Of a stretch of 64,000 nt of DNA, positions 45,061 to 51,620 are shown in pieces. The stretch spans positions 1,426,001 to 1,490,000 of the forward strand of contig NZ_VORA01000001.1 of assembly GCF_008477545.1 (NCBI RefSeq), in the 5' to 3' direction. This DNA comes from Roseibium aestuarii. GTDB lineage: Bacteria; Pseudomonadota; Alphaproteobacteria; Rhizobiales; Stappiaceae. The position numbers and the translations under genes were made by a program. The notes below the pieces were generated by a model. That model was not told the DNA's origin. It saw only the letters and a list, made by a program, of their open reading frames with translations, and ran no database searches. The stretch's first letter is position 1, and the number at the start of each line of letters is the position of its first letter.

Positions 45061-46020
45061 ATGGCATTGCTTCGACTTGTTCCGGACGACACCAAGTTCC
45101 GCTTCATGTGGCTGCGCAAGGTCAGCTTCCCGCTGGCCATCGTGCTGGGTCTAGCCTCGATCGCCTTGTTCTCGACCGTCGGTCTGAACCTCGGCATCGA
45201 CTTCAAGGGCGGCACCATCATCGAGCTGAAGACGGATGGACCGGCGGACGTGTCCGCCATCCGCTCCTCCCTCGGCGAGCTCAATCTGGGCGACGTGCAG
45301 GTGCAGCAGTTCGGCAATCCGGACGAGGTGCTGGTGCGCGTGGAAGAACAACCCGGCGGCGAGCTGGCCCAGCAGGCCGTGGTCGCCAATATCCGGGATG
45401 TCTTCGCCGAGCAGAAGGTGGAGTTCCGCCGCGTGGAAGTTGTGGGGCCGAGCGTCTCCGAGGAGCTGGCCCGCGCCGGCACGCTCGCCGTCGCCGTCTC
45501 CCTTCTGGCCATCCTGATCTACATCTGGGTGCGCTTCGAATGGCAGTTCGCGCTTGGCGCGATCCTGACCACCTTCAACGACGTGATCGTCACCATCGGT
45601 CTCTTTGTTGTACTTCAGCTGGACTTCTCCTTGTCGTCCATCGCGGCCGTGCTCACCATCATCGGCTATTCGCTGAACGATACGGTGGTGGTCTATGACC
45701 GCATCCGCGAAAACCTGCGGCGCTACAAGAAGATGTCCCTGTCGGAACTGCTCGACCTCTCGATCAACGAGACCCTGTCGCGCACGACCATGACGTCGCT
45801 GACCACCTTGCTGGCCCTGCTGGCCCTGTGGATCTTCGGCGGCGAGGTGATCCGTTCCTTCACCCTGGCGATGATCTTCGGCGTGGTGATCGGCACCTAT
45901 TCGTCGATCTTCCTGGCCGCACCCTTCCTGATCCTCTTCAACCTGCGCCCCGACGGCAAGTCGTCGGGCGATGCAGGCGAGGATGAGGGCACCGAGGAGC
46001 CTGCTCCCGCCTCGGCCTGA
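45061..46020 (+). CDS. secF: Protein translocase subunit SecF
   Basis: 319 residues, six transmembrane helices. GIDFKGGTIIE after the first helix, ALGAILTTFNDVIVTIGLF, and SLNDTVVVYDRIRENLR with NETLSRTTMTSLTTLLAL are SecF hallmarks. The acidic tail DAGEDEGTEEPAPASA follows the last helix. Forms a complex with SecD. Confidence 0.97.
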   Translation: MALLRLVPDDTKFRFMWLRKVSFPLAIVLGLASIALFSTVGLNLGIDFKGGTIIELKTDGPADVSAIRSSLGELNLGDVQVQQFGNPDEVLVRVEEQPGGELAQQAVVANIRDVFAEQKVEFRRVEVVGPSVSEELARAGTLAVAVSLLAILIYIWVRFEWQFALGAILTTFNDVIVTIGLFVVLQLDFSLSSIAAVLTIIGYSLNDTVVVYDRIRENLRRYKKMSLSELLDLSINETLSRTTMTSLTTLLALLALWIFGGEVIRSFTLAMIFGVVIGTYSSIFLAAPFLILFNLRPDGKSSGDAGEDEGTEEPAPASA

Positions 46021-46133
46021 CCCGGAGCAGGCACCGGCGCTCGACACGAGCATCATGAGTGAATGCGGGGCCGCGCCGCCGTCCGATCCGGACAGGGGGC
46101 GCGGCCCCGCGCATTGAAGACCCGAGGACGCAG

Positions 46134-46523
46134 ATGGTTGAGATCCGCAAGGCCCATTTTCCGGGGCGCGCCCCGCTCGACGCCTATGGCAATGGCGGCT
46201 TCCGCTTCGCAGGCATGTCCCATCTGGGCTCGTTGCTCTGCGTGCCCTCTGGAATTTATGGCTGGGCGCCGAGCAGCTTTGCCGACCTGACGCCCGAGGC
46301 CTTCGAGAAGGTCTTCGAGGAGGTCGCAGGCATCGAGGTTCTGCTGATCGGCACCGGCGCAGACCTGCGCCCGATCCCGGCTGCCCTCAAGACCCTGTTC
46401 CGTGAGGCGGGCATCATTTCCGACACCATGTCCACGGGCGCCGCCGTCCGCACCTTCAATGTCATGCTGGCCGAAGAGCGCGCCGTGGCCGCGGCCCTTC
46501 TGGCGGTGGACTATGAACGCTGA
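46134..46523 (+). CDS. Mth938/DUF498 protein, NDUFAF3-like complex I assembly factor
   Basis: 129 residues. Single Mth938 (DUF498) domain with YGNGGFRFAG, GSLLCVPSGIYGW, EVLLIGTGAD and the C-terminal STGAAVRTFNVMLAEERAVAAALL (in parts). Eukaryotic relatives are the complex I assembly factor NDUFAF3, and the alphaproteobacterial gene order secD-secF-this gene-phytoene-synthase-like is conserved and was used to link the two to complex I biogenesis. It starts at ATG 46134 after GAGGACGCAG and overlaps the next gene by 11 bases. Confidence 0.9.
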   Translation: MVEIRKAHFPGRAPLDAYGNGGFRFAGMSHLGSLLCVPSGIYGWAPSSFADLTPEAFEKVFEEVAGIEVLLIGTGADLRPIPAALKTLFREAGIISDTMSTGAAVRTFNVMLAEERAVAAALLAVDYER

Positions 46524-47406
46524 GCGCCCCATCTCTGTCTCCATGGACAGGTTTTCGCAGACTGATTTCGCGCAAGTGTCCGATCTGGTCCATGCCGCCG
46601 ATCGGGACCGTTTCCTCGCCTCGCTCTTTGCTCCGCAGGACGCGCGCAAGGGCCTGATGGCGCTCTATGCCTTCAACGTCGAGATCGGCCGGGTGCGCGA
46701 GACCGTCTCCCAGCCGCTGCCCGGAGAAATGCGCCTGCAATGGTGGCGCGATCTGCTGGCCGGCGAGGGGCACGGCGAGGTGCAGGCCAATCCGGTCGCC
46801 GCTTCCCTGCTTGCGACCATTGATCGCTACCGGCTTCCAGTTGCAGCACTCAGCGACATGCTCGATGCCCGGATCTTCGACCTCTATGACGATCCCATGC
46901 CGAGCCTCCATGATCTGGAGGGCTATTGCGGCGAGACCGCCTCGGCTCTGATCCAGCTCGCCTGCCTGGTGCTGAACGACGGGGAGGATCCGCTGACCGG
47001 TGAACTCGCCGGCCATGCGGGCGTGGCCTACGGGCTCACCGGCCTGATGCGGGCGCTGCCCTGGCATGCCGCCCGGGGGCAGATGTATCTGCCCGCCGAT
47101 CTCCTCGCCCGTCACGGGGTGGACACGGCGACGGTGCTGCGGGGCGAGACGACCCCGGAGCTGCGCGCGGCCCTTTCCGAACTGCGCGATCACGTGCGCC
47201 ATCACCTGAAGCGCGTGCGCGAGAAGTCCGAAGGCCTGGCACCCCGCCTGAAGCCGGCCTTCCTGCCTCTGGCCCTGGTCGAGCCCTTCCTGCGCGCGAT
47301 GGAAAAGCCGGGCCACGACCCGCTCCAGTCCCCGGTCGACCTCTCCCAGCTCCGCCGCCAATGGCACCTCTGGCGCGCCACCCGCCGCAAGGGCGCCGGC
47401 GTCTGA
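46513..47406 (+). CDS. Squalene/phytoene synthase-fold protein, NDUFAF6-like complex I assembly factor
   Basis: 297 residues. Trans-isoprenyl-diphosphate synthase fold: ALYAFNVEIGRVRE, LRLQWWRDLL-like MRLQWWRDLLAG, RIFDLYDDPMPSLHDLEGYC and ALPWHAARGQMYLPADLL. The first aspartate-rich substrate motif of real synthases is replaced (NVEIGRVRE), so squalene or phytoene synthesis is unlikely. The mitochondrial homologue NDUFAF6 (C8orf38) is a complex I assembly factor and occurs beside the NDUFAF3-like gene in this conserved block. MDRFSQTDF at 46543 is an alternative start. Confidence 0.88.
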   Translation: MNAERPISVSMDRFSQTDFAQVSDLVHAADRDRFLASLFAPQDARKGLMALYAFNVEIGRVRETVSQPLPGEMRLQWWRDLLAGEGHGEVQANPVAASLLATIDRYRLPVAALSDMLDARIFDLYDDPMPSLHDLEGYCGETASALIQLACLVLNDGEDPLTGELAGHAGVAYGLTGLMRALPWHAARGQMYLPADLLARHGVDTATVLRGETTPELRAALSELRDHVRHHLKRVREKSEGLAPRLKPAFLPLALVEPFLRAMEKPGHDPLQSPVDLSQLRRQWHLWRATRRKGAGV

Positions 47407-47429
47407 CAAGTCAGACTTGCTTTTATCCG

Positions 47430-47507
47430 CCATCCTCGGCCCCGTGCCGAGGATCGTGTCTTTGTGCCCGGAAGACTGGATGCTCGGGACAGGCCCGAGC
47501 ATGGCGG
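47430..47507. repeat. RIME-like twin palindrome
   Basis: Left hairpin CCATCCTCGGC...GCCGAGGATCG, spacer of about 22 bases, right hairpin GACTGGATGCTCGGGAC...CCCGAGCATGGCGG. It follows the NDUFAF6-like gene. Confidence 0.75.
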
Positions 47508-47589
47508 AGGAGAGGGGATGGGCTCGATCAAGCGTGGCGGTTGCTGGGTAATTTCCTGATTTCTGTCATTCCGCCTCAAACCTCTCCAT

Positions 47590-47668
47590 CGTCATCCTCG
47601 GCCCCGTGCCGAGGATCCAGCCTTTGAGCTGCAGGACTGGGTGCTCGGGACAAGCCCGAGCATGACGG
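47590..47668. repeat. RIME-like twin palindrome
   Basis: CGTCATCCTCGGC...GCCGAGGATCCAG, spacer of about 14 bases, GACTGGGTGCTCGGGAC...CCCGAGCATGACGG. Same orientation as 47430-47507 and the best preserved copy, with outer inverted ends CGTCAT/ATGACG. Confidence 0.8.
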
Positions 47669-47759
47669 AGGGTGTGGGAAAGAGGGAACATGCGGCGATG
47701 ACCGAGGAGAGGGACGTGACCACACCCAAATGGAGCGGTGTCCTGATGCGCATATTCTC

Positions 47760-47866
47760 CCGTCATCCCTGCGCAGGCAGGGATCCAGTAACTCGCTGAC
47801 AGTCTTGTCTTTTGCGATCATCGGTGTCGGGTCAGCCGGATCCTCGGCCCCGTGCCGGGGATCCGG
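47760..47866. repeat. Two half elements of the same palindrome family
   Basis: 47760-47790 keeps only the hairpin CGTCATCCCTGC/GCAGGGATCCAG and 47838-47866 only GGATCCTCGGC.../GCCGGGGATCC. They appear to be decayed or single-hairpin forms. Confidence 0.65.
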
Positions 47867-47899
47867 CATGCTGAGCCGAGGCCGTCAGCCCCTTGGCCT

Positions 47900-49324
47900 T
47901 CAGCCCTCAGGCTGAAGGGGCGCAATCCAGCCGGCGAAGTCCGTCTTGGCGCGGCGGGTGAAGGCGAGCTTCTTGGCCTGGGTCTTGTCCTTGCCCTTGA
48001 TGCGCTTGCCGTCCGCGTCCACCTTCGGCACCTCCACATGGGGGAAGAGGCCGAAATTGACGTTCATCGGCTGGAAGGAACGCGGACCGCCGCCGGTCTC
48101 TTCCATCTCGCGGGCAATGTGGCCGCCGGTGATATGGGCGATCAGCGCGCCCATGGCGGTGGTCTCCGGCGGGGTGGTGACCGGCTGGCCGAGCCGTTCC
48201 ATGGCGGCGAAGATGCCCGTCATGCAGCCGACGCTGGCAGATTCCACATAGCCCTCGCAGCCGGTGATCTGGCCGGCAAAGCGCAGACGTGGTTCCGCCT
48301 TCAGCCGCAGGGTTCCGTCCAGCACCTTGGGCGAATTGAGGAACGTGTTGCGGTGCAGGCCGCCGAGGCGGGCGAACTGGGCGTTTTCCAGCCCCGGGAT
48401 CATCTTGAAGATGTCCCCTTGCGCGCCGTATTTCAGCTTCGTCTGGAACCCGACCATGTTGTAGAGCGTGCCGAGCGCATTGTCCTGGCGCAGCTGGACC
48501 ACCGCATAGGGCTTCACGTCAGGCGCGTGGGCATTGGTCAGGCCCATCGGCTTCATCGGGCCATGGCGCAGGGTCTCGCGGCCGCGGGCCGCCATCACCT
48601 CGATCGGCAGGCAGCCGTCGAAATAGGGCGTGTTGGCTTCCCATTTCTTGAAATCGGTGGTGTCGCCGGCGATCAGCGCATCGACGAAGGCGTCATACTG
48701 CTCCTTGGTCATGGGGCAGTTGAGATAGTCCTTGCCCGTGCCGCCCGGGCCGACCTTGTCGTAGCGCGATTGGAACCAGGCCTTCGACAGGTCGACGCTG
48801 TCGAAATGGACGATCGGCGCGATGGCGTCGAAGAAGGCGAGCCCTTCCTCCCCGCATTTTTCCAGAACCGCCGCCGACAGGTCGGGAGAGGTCAGCGGAC
48901 CCGTGGCGACGATCACGCTGTCCCAGTCTGCTGGCGGTAGTCCGGCGATTTCCTCGCGCGCGATGGTGATCAGCGGATGGTCTTCCAGCGTGCGGGTCAC
49001 GGCCTCGGAGAACCCCTCCCGGTCGACGGCCAGCGCGCTGCCGGCCGGCACCTGGTTGGCGTCGCCACAGGCCATGATCAGGGAACCGGCCTGGCGCAGC
49101 TCGTGGTGCAGCAGGCCGACCGCGTTCAGGTCGCTGTCATCGGAGCGGAAGGAGTTGGAGCAGACCAGTTCGGCCAGGCCCTCGCCCTTGTGGGCATCGG
49201 TCTTGCGCACCGGGCGCATTTCGTGAAGCACGACGGGGATGCCGCGCCGGGCGATCTGCCAGGCGGCCTCGGACCCGGCGAGGCCGCCGCCGATCACGTG
49301 GATGGGGGTGTTCTTGTCTGTCAT
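47900..49324 (-). CDS. trmFO: Methylenetetrahydrofolate-tRNA-(uracil-5-)-methyltransferase TrmFO
   Basis: 474 residues. FAD-binding N-terminus [30 protein letters not shown] with one conserved cysteine and [15 protein letters not shown] with the second, and [10 protein letters not shown] near the C-terminal FAD site. It forms 5-methyluridine at tRNA position 54 using folate and FADH2. The start is the ATG at 49324 ([10 protein letters not shown]); an in-frame extension to 49462 is not conserved. It is divergent from the lipoprotein gene. Confidence 0.96.
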   Translation of the reverse strand: MTDKNTPIHVIGGGLAGSEAAWQIARRGIPVVLHEMRPVRKTDAHKGEGLAELVCSNSFRSDDSDLNAVGLLHHELRQAGSLIMACGDANQVPAGSALAVDREGFSEAVTRTLEDHPLITIAREEIAGLPPADWDSVIVATGPLTSPDLSAAVLEKCGEEGLAFFDAIAPIVHFDSVDLSKAWFQSRYDKVGPGGTGKDYLNCPMTKEQYDAFVDALIAGDTTDFKKWEANTPYFDGCLPIEVMAARGRETLRHGPMKPMGLTNAHAPDVKPYAVVQLRQDNALGTLYNMVGFQTKLKYGAQGDIFKMIPGLENAQFARLGGLHRNTFLNSPKVLDGTLRLKAEPRLRFAGQITGCEGYVESASVGCMTGIFAAMERLGQPVTTPPETTAMGALIAHITGGHIAREMEETGGGPRSFQPMNVNFGLFPHVEVPKVDADGKRIKGKDKTQAKKLAFTRRAKTDFAGWIAPLQPEG

Positions 49325-49573
49325 CAGTCCTGTCCGGATTGGGGGCGGGGGCAGCGCAACGGCGCGGGGCTCCGGGTGGGGCTGTGCCTCCCATGCCGCC
49401 GCAGGGTCAGACGCCCCGGCAAGGTCTTGCGGTCTGATACCGTGAAGCCCCGTGGAGTGCAATGGCGCGGGGCCGTTGAGCCGGGCGTAACCCTTCCCCG
49501 CGATCAGCTCTTGCCAGCCGCGCTTGCCTTGTTACTCTGACGCGACGGCAAACTTGCGGTTGGGAAGAATAGC

Positions 49574-50218
49574 ATGACACACTGCAGGATCTCGGCGACC
49601 GGATGGGGACGCGCCTGTCTCGGTGCCCTGATCGGAATGGTGCTTTCCGGCTGCGCCATGCAGGCCGAGAAGGACGCCATGGCCTGGTATGACGGCGAGC
49701 GTCAGGCGCCACGCGGCGACCGCATCTATATCTGTCACGGGTTCGGCTGCACCTACCGCACGCCGGTGGATTTTTCCCGCCGCGATCTGGCCCGGCTGAA
49801 GACCATTCTGGCGCAGGGGCGCAAGTCGCCCGAGGCCGAGCGCAGGGCGGTTGCGGAAGCCGTGGCCTGGCAGGAGCGCCGGGTGGCCTCCACCGTGGGG
49901 TCGGCGGGCGATGTCGGCGGCTTCGACATGCACAATGGCGGCGTGCGCGGCCAGATGGATTGCCTCGACGAATCGACCAACACCAACAGCCTGCTGGTGG
50001 TGGCCGAAGCCCACGGGCTGCTGAGGCATCACAAGGTGGCCTCGCCCGTGGCGCGGGGCTTTTTCCTCGATGGCCGCTATCCCCATGCCACCGCAACCTT
50101 ACGTGAAACGACGAGCGGCAAGGTCTTCGCGATCGATTCCTGGCCCCGCCCCAATGGCGAATTGCCGGTGGTGCAGGCGCTGGAGGCCTGGATGGCGAGC
50201 CGTCCGGCAAGCGGCTGA
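49574..50218 (+). CDS. Lipoprotein of unknown function
   Basis: 214 residues. Lipobox LSGC with cysteine about 27 (LGALIGMVLSGCAMQA). The mature protein has an ICHGFGCTYRTPVDFS segment near residue 53, a DVGGFDMHNGG stretch, MDCLDESTNTNSLL and HHKVASPVARGFFLDGRYPHATA. These blocks look conserved, as if from a single folded domain, but I do not recognise a named family; similar proteins are annotated as hypothetical in Hyphomicrobiales. The four cysteines could form disulfides in the periplasm. It lies alone between trmFO and the DUF1127 region. Confidence 0.82.
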   Translation: MTHCRISATGWGRACLGALIGMVLSGCAMQAEKDAMAWYDGERQAPRGDRIYICHGFGCTYRTPVDFSRRDLARLKTILAQGRKSPEAERRAVAEAVAWQERRVASTVGSAGDVGGFDMHNGGVRGQMDCLDESTNTNSLLVVAEAHGLLRHHKVASPVARGFFLDGRYPHATATLRETTSGKVFAIDSWPRPNGELPVVQALEAWMASRPASG

Positions 50219-50256
50219 CATCCGGCCCGGCAAGGCAGGTGGGCGGCAAACAAAAG

Positions 50257-50292
50257 AAAACGCCCGTCGGGGGAGGAGCCGGCGGGCGTTTT
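50257..50292 (-). ncRNA. Terminator hairpin with CTCCTCCC loop downstream of a DUF1127 gene
   Basis: Stem AAAACGCCCG/CGGGCGTTTT with an inner CGG/CCG extension. On the minus strand the loop reads CTCCTCCC and is followed by TTTTCTTTTG. It lies 73 bases after the stop of the 49-residue DUF1127 gene. The loop sequence and position are those of CcsR/cuckoo-type anti-Shine-Dalgarno hairpins; it may also terminate the lipoprotein gene on the plus strand. Confidence 0.6.
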
Positions 50293-50365
50293 CGTCAGGT
50301 GCCGCGCTCAGGGCGCAGCGTGCGGAACAGGTGCGGGGAGGAGCGCGTGTTCCGCCCTTGTGGTC

Positions 50366-50515
50366 TTAGCGGGTGGCAGACCGGGCAAAGCGGTCGATGT
50401 CGCCGCGGTTGATGCCCAGATCCTGCAGCTCGCGATTGGTGAGCTGGGACAGTTCGTCAAACGTGGACCGGTAACGCTTCCAGGTCTGGTACTTGCGCAC
50501 GATGGTGTCGAGCAT
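50366..50515 (-). CDS. DUF1127 small protein (second of two)
   Basis: 49 residues: MLDTIVRKYQTWKRYRSTFD, then ELSQLTNRELQDLGINRGDI, then DRFARSATR. This is the arginine-rich DUF1127 family, defined by the LxxLxxRELxDLGIxRxDI core. GAAAGG lies eight bases before the ATG. In Rhodobacter sphaeroides a DUF1127 protein (CcaF1) is encoded upstream of the CcsR small RNAs and acts as an RNA-binding factor in their maturation. Here the gene is followed by a hairpin with a related loop. Too short to appear as a long open frame; expected to be stress-induced by analogy. Confidence 0.9.
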   Translation of the reverse strand: MLDTIVRKYQTWKRYRSTFDELSQLTNRELQDLGINRGDIDRFARSATR

Positions 50516-50975
50516 GGGAATGCCTTTCAAAGGTCTTGCTTGTTGAGGAAAGGCCGAGGGGGCAAATGCCTCGCCCGCAGCCTCAAATCCGATGACGCTG
50601 AGATAGTCGTGTCAAAGCCCTTTGAAAAGTCTGCTTCCTGCAGCCCAGCCTTGCGGAAAATGCACAGCTCCTGAGCAGCTTGCCGGAAAACAAGGCAGCG
50701 GAATCGGGAGGTGTCGGCGCAGTCTCGTCACGCGTGCCGAAAGACGCGGCCGCTGAGACCCGCGCAACGTCGCGTCAGCGTTTCGCACCATGTTCAATTC
50801 AGCTGCACAGGACCTTGCAGGCCCTGCGGCACGCGCTTGGGGTGCTGCTATGCTGAGGACGCAGAGATGCCTGGACGCATGAAGTGATCAGTGGCGCGCA
50901 AGGGAGTTGAGAGGCATGGAAGACAAGGGATGTGGCCGGAGCTCGCAACGGAGACGTTCAGGAAATGGGGGCCCT
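50516..50975. other. 460-base gap between the two DUF1127 loci
   Basis: It contains the candidate promoter at 50587-50615 and lies after the terminator end of the hairpin array on the minus strand. No gene is supported on either strand. Confidence 0.6.
50587..50615 (-). promoter_or_regulatory. Candidate promoter of the 49-residue DUF1127 gene
   Basis: Minus strand TTGACA (50615-50610, perfect -35), 17-base spacer and TCGGAT (50592-50587, weak -10), about 70 bases before the ATG. The poor -10 leaves it uncertain, or suggests an alternative sigma factor. Confidence 0.35.
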
Positions 50976-50986
50976 GAAAAAACGAA

Positions 50987-51105
50987 CGCCCGCCAGTGGG
51001 AGGAGGTACTGGCGGGCGACGTTTTGCGATGGCGAGACTGGGAGGAGGATGTCTCGCACTTGCCACACGTTCCGGGAGCCTGGGAGGAGGTGGCTCATGG
51101 GAACG
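50987..51105 (-). repeat. Copy B of the duplicated three-hairpin unit
   Basis: Hairpins 50987-51018, 51032-51057 and 51068-51105 correspond in order to 51121-51156, 51165-51192 and 51198-51234. The loop-proximal stem bases (GCCAGT/ACTGGC, GAGAC/GTCTC, AGCC/GGCT) are shared with the other copy; outer stem bases differ but stay paired. Confidence 0.8.
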
Positions 51106-51120
51106 CGATCCGAATTTCAG

Positions 51121-51234
51121 GTCGTCCGCCAGTGGGAGGAGGTACTGGCGGACGACATTGACTGGGTGAGACTGGGAGGAGGATGTCTCACCTGTGTCAC
51201 ACGCCCCGAAGCCTGGGAGGAGGTGGCTCGTGTG
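51121..51234 (-). repeat. Copy A of the duplicated three-hairpin unit
   Basis: The DUF1127-proximal copy. Compared with copy B, GTGAGAC/GTCTCAC replaces GCGAGAC/GTCTCGC and GTCCGCC/GGCGGAC replaces GCCCGCC/GGCGGGC: both are two-sided compensatory changes. Confidence 0.8.
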
Positions 51235-51248
51235 GACGCGATCTCGTG

Positions 51249-51395
51249 TCAGATCGAGGCGCGGCGGGCGACAGTCTTGATGTCGCCACGACCAATGCCC
51301 AGATCGCTCAGTTCACGCTGGGACAGACGGGACAGCTCATCCACCGTGCGGCGGTACTGAACCCAGTTGCTGTACTTGCGGGCGATGCCAAACAT
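51249..51395 (-). CDS. DUF1127 small protein (first of two)
   Basis: 48 residues: MFGIARKYSNWVQYRRTVDE followed by LSRLSQRELSDLGIGRGDIK and TVARRASI, a complete DUF1127 domain. AGAAGGA lies eight bases before the ATG, which decides this start over longer in-frame readings up to 51620. The upstream 100 bases are AT-rich (ATTATATATC on the minus strand) and suit a promoter. It is directly followed by the six-hairpin array, the same order as ccaF1-ccsR in Rhodobacter. Together with the copy at 50366-50515 it suggests a duplicated DUF1127-small RNA module. Confidence 0.9.
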   Translation of the reverse strand: MFGIARKYSNWVQYRRTVDELSRLSQRELSDLGIGRGDIKTVARRASI

Positions 51396-51620
51396 TGTTT
51401 CGATCCTTCTGTGGTGCTTCGCAGCAAGTTTTGTGCGCCGCGTCATCACCGTGTTGAGAGATATATAATTTGAGGATCGAATTAATAGAAGCGCGTTATG
51501 CGCATGCCAGTCATGCATATAACGCAATGCAGCATGAATTGGGTGCGCCTGCGTTGCATGTGTGAAAACGTCGCGAGAATCAGTCGATTCTCGCGACGTC
51601 GGACTTGCTGCGATGCACAA

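Larger units (their letters stand above)
47407..47899. other. 493-base gap consisting mainly of palindromic repeats
   Basis: Between the convergent NDUFAF6-like and trmFO genes. Besides the repeat elements listed separately nothing else is recognised; short open frames here consist of repeat sequence. Confidence 0.7.
50976..51234 (-). ncRNA. Six-hairpin anti-Shine-Dalgarno RNA array (CcsR/cuckoo-like)
   Basis: Read on the minus strand, six stem-loops follow the DUF1127 stop codon (51249) within 15 bases: 51234-51198, 51192-51165, 51156-51121, 51105-51068, 51057-51032 and 51018-50987. Every loop contains CCTCCTCCCA, complementary to GGAGG ribosome binding sites and matching the CCUCCUCCC motif of the CcsR (Rhodobacter) and cuckoo small RNA families, which are typically encoded downstream of DUF1127 genes. 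Stems are 4-13 base pairs, the longest perfect. The last hairpin (11 perfect pairs) is followed by GTTCGTTTTTTC and should act as intrinsic terminator. Probably co-transcribed with the gene and processed into two-loop RNAs; exact ends cannot be seen. Confidence 0.85.

Noticed and set aside
50976-51234. CRISPR array, because TGGGAGGAGG recurs six times
   Set aside because: The repeated core is only ten bases, spacing is irregular (about 30-60 bases), and the flanks pair with each other as stems; no cas genes. Hairpin RNA explains the pattern.
51249-51620. 123-residue version of the first DUF1127 protein
   Set aside because: The first 75 residues lie in AT-rich promoter sequence; the internal ATG at 51395 has a good AGAAGGA site and gives the exact family length.
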